DNA of 64,000 nucleotides from Datura wrightii. Its lineage: Eukaryota; Streptophyta; Magnoliopsida; Solanales; Solanaceae. Under the pieces are notes generated by a model that was not told the origin of the DNA, made no database searches, and saw only the letters and a list, made by a program, of their open reading frames with translations. The stretch spans positions 76,534,001 through 76,598,000 of the forward strand of contig JASDFA010000001.1 of assembly GCA_035772735.1 (NCBI GenBank), written 5' to 3'. A program made the translations under genes and the position numbers. Numbering within the stretch: position 1 is the first letter of the stretch; each line of letters starts with the position of its first letter. Shown one piece after another: positions 1 through 11,185 of this stretch.

Positions 1-1318
1 GTCAACACTCTCAATATTCAAACTTAAGCTATGTTTTGAGACTATGATTATATGAGCAATATACATATTTTGGGAATATTGTCTAGCACCGAGTAGGCCA
101 TGGATTCGGAGGACCCTGATCTATAAACTACGTGCAAACGTGGGATATATTCTTATCTGGACCTCTCAAGAGAGTGTTTTCCCCGCTCGATGGCACACCC
201 GTGATATCACACCTCATCATCCTTTACCCTAGCACGACTTAGGATGACTCTCCTTTACGTGGGAAAGACATGGGATCATCATGTGCTCATACATGATGAT
301 TGTCGGTTATGACGAGTCTCCCATGATTTCTCATATTTTCAGTTACTCATGTTCAGGTCTTATGATATTACATCTAATAACATATTTGAATCATTGATCA
401 TTTTATGAGTTTGCAATTATGATTTCAAGCATGACAAGTTATATGGTTTCTATTTTTAAATCTTGGGTCATTATGTTCAGCTTATGTTGAATAACTTATG
501 ATTATGTATATCTTAGATACATAGCCTTTAGCATGCGTTCCTTACTCTCATGATCTATCTTGATTTATATTCATGATTTTAACAGACATTTTACTAGCAC
601 ATTTTACATAGCTTGCATACTCAGTACATTCAAAGTACGGACCGCATACTCTATACTATATTATCTCATGATATAGGTTCGGGTGATCCAGCTTCGTCTC
701 GCCAATAGCTCTTACCCGATCACTCCACTCCTATTCCCTCTTGGGTGAGTCCTCATTCTCCAGGGACCTTATCAGTTTTATGTATTTACCATCTCTTTCA
801 GTTTCCGACCTAGTGAGCTAGTTGGGGGTGTTGTTCCATCAACTCGTGTAGTAGTAGAGGCTTTTATGACTATCATGTATAGACCAATAAGTGTTGTTAA
901 ATTGTGTTTATGCATTTGTCCTTATGATAATCATATCCTTGTAGCAACTGAAATCTTTTGCATAAACAAAAAAAGAAATATGATTCTAAGTTGTAAAGCA
1001 AAATAGAAAAAAAAAGGTGGATAACTGGAAGGATGAGAGAAAGAGAAAAAAGAATACCAATGATATAAAATTCCAATATGTAAGGTTTATGAGTAATCTC
1101 ATAAAAGGCAGTGTAATAAAGCATCAATACACATTTATACCATAATAAAAAGAATATTATTATAGAAATAGAACATACTTCCACCTATGCCATGTTCATT
1201 CTTTGTTTCTCCTCAATGAGGCTCTTTTCATGCTGTGTATGTACCATGGGTTAGCTTGGAGTTATCCGTGCTTCTAAATCCCATGTCTCGGTCCGGGGTC
1301 TCAGCTCGGGTCATGACA
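1..1318 (+). mobile_element. 3' portion of a Tekay-type LTR (Tek-6), cut by the window edge
   Basis: The stretch shares many phrases in the same order with the 3' halves of the LTRs at 33650-34680, 41080-42151 and 49900-52968, including the segment reading 'gtctagcaccgagtaggc' and the closing block that ends in 'gtcatgaca' at 1318. No primer-binding site follows the end, so this is a 3' LTR or a solo LTR. Its 5' part lies outside the window. The homology is broken between about 895 and 1225 by unrelated sequence. It has no coding content; a hydrophobic reading frame on the minus strand around 900-1180 falls in the interruption and resembles nothing. Confidence 0.8.
895..1225. other. Unidentified insertion or diverged segment within the Tek-6 LTR
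   Basis: Related LTRs pass directly from the 'gaggcttt' block to the 'ccatgggt...cttggagt' block over roughly 150 bases. Here about 330 bases of A-rich sequence lie between them. I see no terminal inverted repeats and no clear target duplication, so I cannot say whether this is a small transposon or rapid divergence. Confidence 0.4.
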
Positions 1319-3117
1319 TATATTGAAACTATCCAGATACACAAATATATTATGGCCTCTAGATAAATCCTGAAGCACAAAATATTTAAATAAATGACTA
1401 TAAAGAGTGTGCAACTAAGAAAAATATGGGAGCTCGAACTCATATCATAAAACTACAAAACTTAAATTATTATCAAATAAATTTTTTTAAAATTAGAATA
1501 ACCCAACTTACCCTAGGTATTTAATTTTTTGTGCTATTTTTCTAATGTGAAAAAGTATCCTTATTGTTTTTGTTCTAACTCAAGACATGTCAATTTCTCA
1601 AGCATATTTGATTCAAATAGGGATTATTTTTGTTTAAAAACCTTATATCTAAACTCCAATAAAGAATAAAGTAAAAAACAATACTTCAAGATCCGATCAA
1701 TAAAAAAAGATAAAAACATAAAAGATTAAAAAATTATGTAATACCCACATTATGGCTATCAGATATGATGAGAACAACATCAAGACAATGAAATTTGATT
1801 TTTAAGGAAAAGATTAAACGGTGACAAGACCTCGTGGAAGAGCGCAATCATAGACTTCTTTTCCTTGGCAGAAATTTTTAGTAAATAAATAAGTAGGATA
1901 TTTTTTTTTAAAAAAGTGATTGTGCAATGTAAATTATGTCTTTAATTGTGAGATTATCTCCCCAACTAATTATTTTTGAGAGAAATAAAGCATGATATAA
2001 AGTTATACGGAATGTTAATCACCCCATATAATCTTTTACGATATGTTCGGCAGGGAGAAAAATATTTTTCAGGAAATACTTTTCAATTTTTTATGCTCGG
2101 TTGGTCAAAATTTCTTCTCAAAAAAATAAGTTACTTAAAAATGAAAAAAATAAAACTTCAGCAGTTGAAGTAGAAAAATAAGTTCCATAAGTGGCATTTC
2201 ACATTAATTATTTTTCTTCACCTTCAAACATACCTCATTTTCACCGCCACATACCATGGTGATTGTTTATAATAAATGTATCATCTATCTACAAGAAATT
2301 TAAGATCTTTTTTTTTCTTTGTCAAAAGTAAGTACTTTTTCATGCCCTTGAATTGTCTGTATAACGTGGTTGTGAGATATTGTTCCAAAATTTTGGACAG
2401 CATGACATGTTTGGTTAAGAATGAAGAGTTATTACTTGTGACTATAATTCGCTTGGGTTAAAATGATTAAGGTACATAATTATTCATAAGTGTATTTAAA
2501 TAATTTAACTTTCATGTTAGGGAGTTCATGCTTTTAATATAACCATTCTATGAGGCATGTTCTGTTGTACATATATTCTGTGCCAATCAATTCAAACTTT
2601 TGAAAATAATATAAACACAAATTTTGAAGAAACATATTCAAGTTCAATGTGAGGTGTATGTAGTGTTTTTCCATCTAAATGGTGGGATTATATATATATA
2701 GAAGCTCATATTTTTGTTTAGCTACTTTAGTGTCAAACATATAACATAATCAGTATAAGTGATGAATCATATTTCCCATTGAAAACGCTGCAACTCTCAT
2801 ATGAGAGTACAAATCAAATAAGTACAAAATATTTCGTTAGGCACTTTTTCCTTCTTAGGCTTTTTTCTAATTATCAACAGTCTAGAATGAAAATTGGGAT
2901 TAATATGAAATTTCAACTATAATTTAAAGTCAGTCTAAGTTGAAACTAAAAATCTGGACAAGCATCATTTCCTCTCCTCTGTCATCAAAGCATTTGGATC
3001 TTTTCTTCTATCCAAAAACTATGTATTATTCTTTAAGTAATTTTTGCAAGAAGAATTCATGTTGAATAATTCAAGTAACATAATAGAAGGATTGTTATTT
3101 TAATTTTGCAAAGCTCT
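1319..3117. other. AT-rich intergenic stretch, no gene recognised
   Basis: About 1.8 kb of AT-rich sequence with poly-A/T runs and a short TA run near 2690. Reading frames at 1976-2173 and 2276-2461 are short, Lys/Phe-rich and have no recognisable domain. No LTR, primer site or retroelement coding trace was seen. Confidence 0.6.
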
Positions 3118-3254
3118 TGTAACGACCCGTCCGACCGTTATAGAACCTTGACAACGCTGGCGAAGAATTTTATATTTTAACAAACCCAGCTTTATATATT
3201 GAGAATAATGTGTATGATTAATTAATGGAATGAGTTAAAATTTAGGTGGGTGAA

Positions 3255-3345
3255 GACGCCAGAACTGTTGCAGCGGATATGCCTTCACCATAGCTGGATT
3301 GCTCCAGCGAAAAAGTTATCATCGCAGCGGAAAACGCGAACCAGA
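3255..3345. repeat. Self-complementary word patch in G LTR (GCAGCGG type)
   Basis: Within about 90 bases near the LTR start there are several variants of a (T)GCAGCGG / CCGCTGCA-like word, for example 'gttgcagcgg', 'gctccagcgaa' and 'tcgcagcgga'. A further cluster ('gcagcactgctg', 'gttgtagcga') lies at 5250-5330. The copy at 47820-47910 has the same position but degraded words. Confidence 0.5.
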
Positions 3346-4270
3346 ACTATGTGTTTTGTATATGTTAAGACCCAATACCTATTATAAAAAGGACTAATTA
3401 TTAAAAATTTCCTGGGGTAAGATTTTGTACAATCTAACCAAGAAAAAAAAGAGGATGGCCCTAAGAGGACAAGATTCCACCATCCTCCACGATGACTCTC
3501 TTCAAGAAGCGCTAGATTCAGGGTGAAAATAGAGCTCCATTAATTTCATATCAGTAGCTTGGCGTTGTGGTAGACTATATCTTACCTTAAGCTAGACTTC
3601 CATTAGTGACTCATATATGGGTGTGGAGTTGATATGTATATAGGTTTACCCATATATAAAACCTTAAATGGATTGAGTTAAAGAAATAAAATGATATCTC
3701 ATGTGATACAATGATTATTCTTGAATTTGTTATTATTAATATGACTGGTGGCATAACCTAATTTCCTTTATAAGAAATTTGAAAAAAGAAAGAGTGGTTA
3801 TAAATGTGATCCTGCAACTAGTTAAATTGAGTAGCTAAAATTTAGATTGCGAGTGAATAATTATTGTATTTTTTGGTTGTAACTTGTTTGTGAAATAAGA
3901 ATGATTAGGGAGGGGTGACAAAAATGTGGCCTGAGTAGATCACCTTGAAACGGAATCTTGTAAGATAAGTGTGAGAAATTCATGTTGCATGCAATTGACG
4001 AGTTTCTAGGTCCTTACAAGATAAGGTCGGAGAAACTAACTGATAAGTTGTGATATTACATTGTGGTATACAAAGAATGATTGAAATTGATGATTAGCGG
4101 CTAACCATCATTGAATGAATTCTGGATTAGCATAAGATGGTGAAAATTGTTGTGAATCTTAAAGTGCAATTGTGATAATCAATGTGTACTCATGATTTGT
4201 TCTGTGTGATGATTGATTTAATAGAATATTGAATTATGTTGATGAGTGATGGATAATATAGCTTTGCACT

Positions 4271-4555
4271 GATATGAGAGGCTTATGCTCGATGAGAGCT
4301 TCTGGGCGAGTGATTGTGTGTTAATTGAAGGGTGATAGAAGAATACCCCTTACTTCTAAGATGAGTGGCTCATGCCCAAGGTGAGCATCCAGGCTAGTGG
4401 TTATGATATGAGTGGCTCATGCCCGAGGTAAGAATCCGGGTGAGCAAACAATTATGATATGAGTGGCTCATGCTCAAGCTGCGCATCTGGCGAGTGGTTA
4501 TGGTATGAGTGGCTCATGTACGAGGGGACCATCCAGATGAGCGGGAGCAATAACC
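4271..4555 (+). repeat. Five-copy tandem repeat, unit about 46-51 bp
   Basis: Copies begin with '(ga)tatgagtggctcatg' at 4271 (diverged), 4361, 4405, 4456 and 4502. The later spacings are 51 and 46 bases. Each unit continues with a '...gag(c)atc(c)gg.gag...' block. It lies inside the G LTR and is an internal LTR minisatellite. A reading frame at 4459-4650 is only a shadow of the repeat. Confidence 0.75.
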
Positions 4556-5930
4556 ATGCTGGTACAATACATAGATTTCTAGAGTCCCCTGCAGGTTATC
4601 ACTGCAAGGGCAAATATAAGACCCTCTGGCATGTGTGTACAGATGTGTGATAGATATGTGACAGACACGTGATCAAACTAAATACCATTGAGAAATTGAT
4701 ATGTGATTAGTTTTTATATGGAATGAAATTGCATATATATATAGATTATATAGTTGTACTTTAGAGTGGCCATAATTTTATGGTTTTGTTCGAGTTTCCA
4801 TATGATTGCAAGATAATTATGATATTTTCTATTGTTTGTGTTAAAAACTCATATTTTATGTGATAAATTGACATGACCTATCTGGCATGATTTACCTTGT
4901 CTGAATAATGTTGAATATTGTTCCATGTTTATTAGTATGTGAATTATTTGGCCTTGTTGCCAGGTTGATCCTAATTGTGGAAATACTTACATTAAAAAGG
5001 ATAAGAGATAGATAATGTCATATGAATCAATGATAAATTTGGTGATATATATAAGTTATTAAATAAATAATAGGCTCCGTAAATTCTATATATGATCATA
5101 ACAAGCTTTAGTAGTTAAGAACGGACTTGGGTACTCACAAGGGTGCACTTAAATAATCTTTGTATTATTGCGTTCTAAGGGGTATTAAAAGGCCCTGAAG
5201 TAAATATGTATTAAAAAGGAAGAGAGCTCCACAATTAGCAAAGCAATTGGTTGGAGCAGCACTGCTGTAATGGTATATTTCCCGTTGTAGCGAGATTGCC
5301 ACAACAGTCGTAAGGTCACCACAACGAAGGTCAGCCAGGTTGCAGGTCCAGGGCTTTTAACTAGAGAATCTGTAAATGTGTTATAAATTTGAGTTGAACT
5401 CAAATAATTGTAATCAGAAATATTTAAAAGAAGTCATAGTGGCATTCTGAATTATTGTGTAAAATGATAAATTGTTCCCTATTGGTGTTAATTTATACTA
5501 TATTGTGTGAACTAATCTTAGTCGATCGATGATGCTTATCAGTATGTGTGGTGTACTGATACTAGTCTTGATACGCCTTTTGTGTGTATGTTGTGGCAGG
5601 TAATGAAGTTTTATTGTTAAAGTGGCGATACTCCATATCAACTTCAGCATTTGTTTCCACTGGCTAAGCTATGTCTTTTGGTTGTCAATACTCTGATTAG
5701 TGATCTTATACATTTCTAGACTATGTCCTTGAGAGTTAGTTGTTGTGAAATTTTTGTTCACAATTGAAGATAAGATTGTAAAACATAATGTGTACTATGG
5801 GTGTACTGGAATTAAATAATTGTTACTAAAACATATTTTCTTATAAATTTAGTTTAAATCAAAGGGGTTCTCCTATTAGACTAGAGCTGAGTAGGTGCCC
5901 ACACGATCCGCTAATTTAGGTCATGAAAAG

Positions 5931-5944
5931 TTTGTATCAGAGCA
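5931..5944 (+). other. Primer-binding site (initiator tRNA-Met type), G element
   Basis: 'tttgtatcagagca' differs by one base from the canonical plant initiator-Met primer site TTGGTATCAGAGC and lies two bases after the LTR end. This fixes the plus orientation of the element. Confidence 0.7.
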
Positions 5945-6604
5945 TCTAGATTGCAAATCTCATAAGTAGAAGATCAATTCCAGGTAGAGTTCCACAGATT
6001 AATGTGTAGTCGTTCATATTTAATCCTTGGGAAGCTACGAGCCATTTAACCCCTATATTTCTCCCCTATTGTGTTGTCCAAATGTATTTACCGACTGGGT
6101 TAAGCGCAATTGATATCTGGAGGATTTCGATTTGTATATCGAGGGGTCCAATTGGTATTTGCTGATATGAGTCCAATTAGAGAGTTAACTAGAATAGTGT
6201 AAATAAAATAATGATAGACAAGGTATAATTTAGGAAGAAAAGTGAAAAGTTCTTGAGGGTGTCACCGCCGAGCAAGCTTCGCTGCAGTGGAAAAGATCTC
6301 ACTGCAACGGGCTCGCTATAGCGAGTGAGTGGTCTCTGTAGCAGAACTGTTGCAGCGGAAAGACATCCGCTATAGTGGATGGCTGTTAGGTAGAAATCAA
6401 ATCTCCTATTTGAGAAAATTTCATAATCCATCCGAAAGTTATAACAAGATCGTAAGATGTGCGAAATACGAAACAATAAAATAACATAAATAGTAGGCTT
6501 AGAGCAAGTGCAATTGTCCCTCAGTTGCCACACATGGACACTCGTACATCGAGAATAATAACAGTATTAAAAGCATTTATTCAAAACAAGAGAAATAATT
6601 GTTT
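5945..6604. other. G leader remnant followed by an unassigned LTR-like segment
   Basis: The first 100-150 bases look like untranslated leader. The rest resembles the start of another LTR: an A-rich run, then a patch at 6270-6390 dense in self-complementary words, including the perfect palindrome CTCGCTATAGCGAG at 6312-6325 and the near-palindrome ATCCGCTATAGTGGAT at 6365-6380. No coding trace was recognised. Confidence 0.45.
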
Positions 6605-7473
6605 ATATGATACTTTTGAAAAAGAGTTAATGAACATGATTAGATATTTTTAGGAATTAGAGTGATGGATTTAGACTTAATTGAGGTTAAAAAGAGCAAG
6701 TATGGCAAAACGGGGTTGAGGAAAGAAGTATTATAGAAGATGGCATTGCACAGGTATAGAAATGCTATGGCCTGCATGGCATATAGGCAAGGCTAGTGCA
6801 TGGAGCAGCATGCGTGCAAGCATACTAGCATTATGGCCTGTGCGGCGCATACACAGTGTGTAGGCGGCTAAGAAAGAAATCCCAATATAAGTAGGAAGAG
6901 AAGCTGCAAAGTCCAATCCTAGTCCAAGAAGGAATAATGAAGACTTAATCTACTACTATATATATCCCTTCTTAGGAGGTTTTAGGGGGATTCAAATATT
7001 GTGGAATTTAGTGTCAAGTTTGCACAATTCATACTTTACGAATTTGTGTAACTAATTAGCCGAATATTTATTGGAGGGTTCATCAAGTCCTTGTGATTCT
7101 GCTTTTCCTTGGAGATTTATTAAATAATTTCATATTATTGTAAGCATTTCATTATGATTTCTTCTACATCTGATGTCATTGTTTTTTCAAACATGAGCGA
7201 CCAAATCTCTAAGCTATGATTGCAGGAATAATGATGGATTAATGAAAGTAAGCAAAATAAAATAGTGATTCTCGAATGGTGAATTTAGTGGATTATTATT
7301 CTTCATTTTTATTAGTATTCTTCATTTTTATTAGTTTTAGTGGATTCAAACATTGTAATGTGCCCGTTCCTTCAACATGTTCGACGAAAGAGGTTGAAGT
7401 TAGGAAAGGAGAATAATGGTGGTAATTTGAGGCTACCAACCCTCATCTAATTAAGTTGAGCTATAAACGAGGA
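6605..7473 (+). mobile_element. Truncated LTR of the Ath-B family
   Basis: It parallels 44290-45120 over most of its length, sharing the 'gaggttaaaaagag.aagtatggcaaaac' start, the '...ggcctgtgcggcgcat...' patch, the 'aggaggttttagggggat' block and the 'ggtaatttgagg' block. The first roughly 110 bases of the LTR are missing or diverged on the left, and it stops at a sharp junction near 7473, where gag sequence of Tek-1 begins. It is in the same orientation as the intact Ath-B LTR. Confidence 0.75.
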
Positions 7474-7475
7474 TA

Positions 7476-7878
7476 GTTAAACCACTATTTAAACAAAATG
7501 TGTGCGACCCCCTTCAACTGATATGAGGCCAAATCAACACACTCTTCCCCATTCAGCCCCATGACCTAGGTGATCTTCAAAATCTCATCAATAAACACAT
7601 GTGGATCCTTGTTCACCTTTGACTCAAGAAACTCTGGCGGGTTCATCCTTAGGAAATCTCTGACTCATGCTTCCATTGCATTCCCATTCTGCGAGACATG
7701 CGCCACTGCCTGCTGGTTGACCTGGGCAGTCAAGGCCTGTACCAGCATCTGAATAGCTGCCCTGAATTCAGCATGGGCAACTGGCTCTAGTGCATGGTGC
7801 TTATGAGCTGGTGGGGCTTATTGGTGCCCGTCCCCATTGCCATCCTCGTGGCCATTTCCATTTCCATTTCTTTTGCAG
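7476..7878 (-). pseudogene. Gag fragment of Tekay element Tek-1 (N-terminal part)
   Basis: Read on the minus strand, this encodes the low-complexity RNGNGNGHEDGNGDG start of a Tekay gag, then 'AIQMLVQALTAQVNQQ', then the capsid-type stretch ending 'LKGVAHIL'. It matches the gag of Tek-3 (34891-35290) and Tek-2. The glutamine codons are intact here where Tek-3 has TAG stops, which makes it a useful less-decayed reference. It is cut at both ends: on the right by the end of Ath-A at 7881, which separates it from its own start codon near 29058, and on the left by the LTR fragment at 7473. It cannot make a complete gag. Confidence 0.85.
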
Positions 7879-7880
7879 TT

Positions 7881-9430
7881 TACTAACAGCATCCCAAATA
7901 TATCCTTAATGCAAAGAATATACACGACCGGAGTATTAGAACAAGTTACCCGATGAGTGCCGGGGTGGAATCCCACGAGGACTAGGGAATGATAGTTTCA
8001 AGTATGAATTGAGAAATTGAAGTTAGCTTGCACGACGTGGATTTAATATGAAAACAAATAAAATTGGGGGAGTTGAATTTTTCAGAGAATTGTATTGGTT
8101 GATTTAGTGAAATAAAATAGCAAGACCAACTCAGTTGTCAACAAGGATGTGAAAGACTAGAGGTGCGGTGTAGATGAAATACTAACTAGATCGGGACATG
8201 CTAGGTCATCTTATGACTTCAAAAATTGTAAATAATCTCAGGAAGTGGGTAATTAAAGCTTTTTATCCTTCTAATTACCTCTCACTAGAGTTTTGTCAAA
8301 CCTCTAGTCACAATTTAGCTCAACCCGATTTGATTTGGATTAGCAACTGCACTAATTCCTAGCTATTAGCTGCTAATAAGGAAAAAGAATGCAATTTCAT
8401 CTATTTCTAGACCAATTTCACACTCTCTTCTCCATACCCACTACTAAATTCTCTTCCAATACTTAATTATTCTTTTACAAGCAATAATTAAGCAAGAATA
8501 GATAGACCCATATCATAATCAATGGATCTTCCTTCATAGATTGAACAGAATCTAATAGATTTACACTTGCATGAACAATATGAAGATGACTCTAGCAATA
8601 CCCCATCCAATTAAGTATTCATCATCACACACCTCTAGTTAATGATTTTAACTACTCATAGTTATGAAATTCAAAAACACATTCATCAATAGCATCATTG
8701 AATTTAATAGCAAGAATAGATAAATCAACTTCACAAATAATGTTCAACACTAGCTGAAACTTACTAGTACAAAGAGGAAATAGAACAGAGTATTTTCTAC
8801 AATTTTCAGTCAGAATCTCCCTCTCTCATCTAAGAGAATGTTCTTCAGCTAAAAGGGGAAACAATGATTTGATGTAAGCTTTGTTGTCTCTCAGTATCTC
8901 TATTTCTATCTCTCCTTCTACATATCTCAGTACAAAGTACTTTATCTTCTATTTATATCCTGAAAAGTAGGGCACCTTTTATCTCTTTTCCTGTGTTGGA
9001 CGATTATACCACCTTGAGCACCGTTTTAGAACCAATGGAAGAACCGGTGGTTCGTCGGTTAAAATTCGTGAACTGCCGGGTATCTTTTCTGCATTTTCAC
9101 TAAATGCCAATGAATACCGGCGGTTTACCTGGCGTTTCGTCGATGCCAATCTGTGAACCGCCGGGTCTTAAAGCCATTTTCCAGAACTTTGGGTTTTTTT
9201 GGGTGACAAGACCGGCGACTTGCCGTTGCAAAGTCGTGAACCGCCAGTGGCATTAATCCTCTAAAGCAATGATATTCATCCTTTTGCTGGCTTCTCACCG
9301 GTTTTCATCTGCGAATCACTGATTCACTCTCACTCCCTTCTTTTTGCTCCATTTTTGCTCTTTTCTTCACTTTTAGCCATTTGCACACAACGAAAGCAAA
9401 AAGGGCATAAAATCCAAAAGACCCAAAACA
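7881..9430 (-). mobile_element. 3' LTR of Ath-A
   Basis: It is collinear with 27432-28963 and shares the 'atatatccttaatgcaaag' block near the inner end, the 'cacgaggactagggaatgat' block and the final 'cataaaatccaaa' block. By eye it is the same length as its partner within about 20 bases. The end TG...CA bases are degraded ('tactaac' here against TGATAAC in the other copy). The U3 end near 9430 is defined only by loss of similarity. Confidence 0.8.
9000..9330. repeat. Self-complementary word patch, Ath-A 3' LTR (AACCGCCGG type)
   Basis: ACCGGCGGTT at 9116-9125 and GAACCGCCGG at 9155-9164 are reverse complements of each other. Further variants ('accggtggttcgtcggtt', 'gaactgccggg', 'gaaccgccag') fill the 300 bases. 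The patch is GC-rich and CpG-rich in an AT-rich LTR and lies in the U3 end. The partner LTR has the same patch at 28560-28880. Confidence 0.7.
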
Positions 9431-11185
9431 ATGAAGATATTTCAAAAAGGCAACCACTTTCTACCAAGCAAACCTTATGAAAGGGATCATTTAGCAGAAC
9501 AAGGGCATTGCTCAACCAAGGGACACACATAGCATCTCAAGTTATAATCACTACAAATACAAAGTTTGCCTTAAAGTTTACACTCCTTGTGCCCTATTTC
9601 TACATTGACTCTGAATGCTCTTGCATCCCCAAAAAGGAATGACGCCACTCACCAAAATACGAATCCCTATTCTTTTAGTCAGGTGAGCATTTGAATGCAC
9701 ACAAGGGATTGTTCGGAAGAGACACTCACACTCACTCTCCCAAAAGAAATCTTCACGCATAAACTTGACCTATAGGCTTGCCCTTCATGTAATTCGCCAC
9801 TAATGTAGAGTAGTTGTACATAGAATCATTTAGGACTTGAGGGTTATGATGTAGGCTCAGGGTAAGGGTAGGATGAATATTTGAATATAGTGACTAGATC
9901 CTCCCTAATGCTTTTTGTGACATACCTTACATCAATTCCACTCACTTCACCTTCTTTCCCTTCCTTCCTTGTTTAAGACTTTCCTTTTTTTACCAATCCC
10001 CTTTATAACCCCTTTTGCTTTCACAACTAGCCTTATTCCTTCAAGAGGAAACACCGATTCACACAAATTGTCTTTTTCTTTTTGATTTGTCCTTTGATGC
10101 ATTTTTGACACAAGGTGATGTTCCCTTCACATTAGAAATCCTATCTTCCCCCTTTGTTTTGAATACCCCCAAACTTAGGCTTTTTCCACATTTTTCACAA
10201 ATGTTTTAATCACTCCCTCTCTCTTAGGATTTAAGCGTAATTTCATTAATTATCTTGTCACTAGCATTTAGGGAGAATGGGAGCCAAAAAGAGGTATTAA
10301 GAGTGGTCTTAAGGCTTGTAATGCGGTTGCCAAAGAAAGGGTCTAAGGCTCAACGTTGACTAACAAGGATCAATGCTCATGGAGGGCATATGGGTGAAGT
10401 GACTAGACAAAGGAAAGCCTAAACTCATGTTCTTGGCGCAACTACATCTAGGATTTTGCCTTGAATTATATTTGGGACAAGTTCTAGGAAAGATGTAATG
10501 CATGAGATTCAACAAAAATTTCCTCACTACACACGGTATCTCCCTTAATGTGTCTACAAGAGTCATTCTCAAAACAAGACACCAAATTAGGACATCAAAG
10601 AAAGCAACCATCATAAGTCAAGTAGGGAATTTACAATGTATGACAAAGAATGCTATGCTACGGTGTCAACACTTACTCATTATCTTCATTTTCATGCCCT
10701 TGTTTTTACAATTCCATTTTCAACAATTTTTTTCAGTGATGCCTCTCAAAACAACTTCACAAAAGACACAAAGCAACATGCAATTTTCCCTTAGGAATGT
10801 CGCCACTCAGTCCATCATCGAGAAGAATCAACCCGGTTCGACAACAAAAATAACAAAAAATAAAAGAGAATGCTCCTTGGGAAAGAATCGTGGTCAAAAG
10901 AAAACCCTTGGTTTTTTAATTTTTACACTACTATTTACACTCTATTTACAATGGTGAAAAAGGAATAAGACTTTGGGGTCATTTCATTCAAGATTTTCAA
11001 GATTTTGCAATTCAAAACAAAGACCCCATTTGGTCACTAATCATCAACTATCAAGAGCATTTTTAGCACCCCAAAAATTTCAACATCCAAAGAGCAAGAA
11101 TCATCTCACCCCAAACTGAAAACAAACATTTCCCCCAATGTATCCAAAGAAAAGATAAGCAAGTGAGAGATACTTCACAATTGAG
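9431..11185 (-). other. Noncoding 3' region of Ath-A between env-like gene and 3' LTR
   Basis: About 1.75 kb with no recognisable protein. It has purine-rich tracts on the minus strand and phrases such as 'gggagagtgagtg' that recur in Ath-B at 43790-43830. A 151-codon plus-strand frame at 10502-10957 is antisense to the element, has no domain and is probably chance. Confidence 0.65.

Larger units (their letters stand above)
3118..5928 (+). mobile_element. LTR of family G (5' LTR of a gypsy element)
   Basis: It begins TGTAACGACCCGTCC, a typical start for Tekay-like LTRs in Solanaceae, and ends near 'gtcatgaaa' immediately before an initiator-Met-type primer-binding site at 5931. That makes it the 5' LTR of a plus-strand element about 2.8 kb into its sequence. 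The usual terminal CA has decayed to AA. A second copy of its first roughly 770 bases lies at 47682-48453. It contains a tandem repeat at 4271-4555 and patches of GCTGCAGC-like words at 3255-3345 and 5250-5330. No intact internal region follows; the element is cut after its leader. Confidence 0.75.

Noticed and set aside
897..1184. 95-codon hydrophobic minus-strand frame, possibly a membrane protein
   Set aside because: It lies in the AT-rich interruption of an LTR, its composition follows base composition, and it has no domain or gene context.
1976..2461. Two small plus-strand frames in AT-rich sequence
   Set aside because: Lys/Phe-rich translation of low-complexity DNA, with no homology or gene signals.
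10502..10957. 151-codon plus-strand frame
   Set aside because: Antisense to the noncoding 3' region of Ath-A, with basic low-complexity sequence; probably chance.
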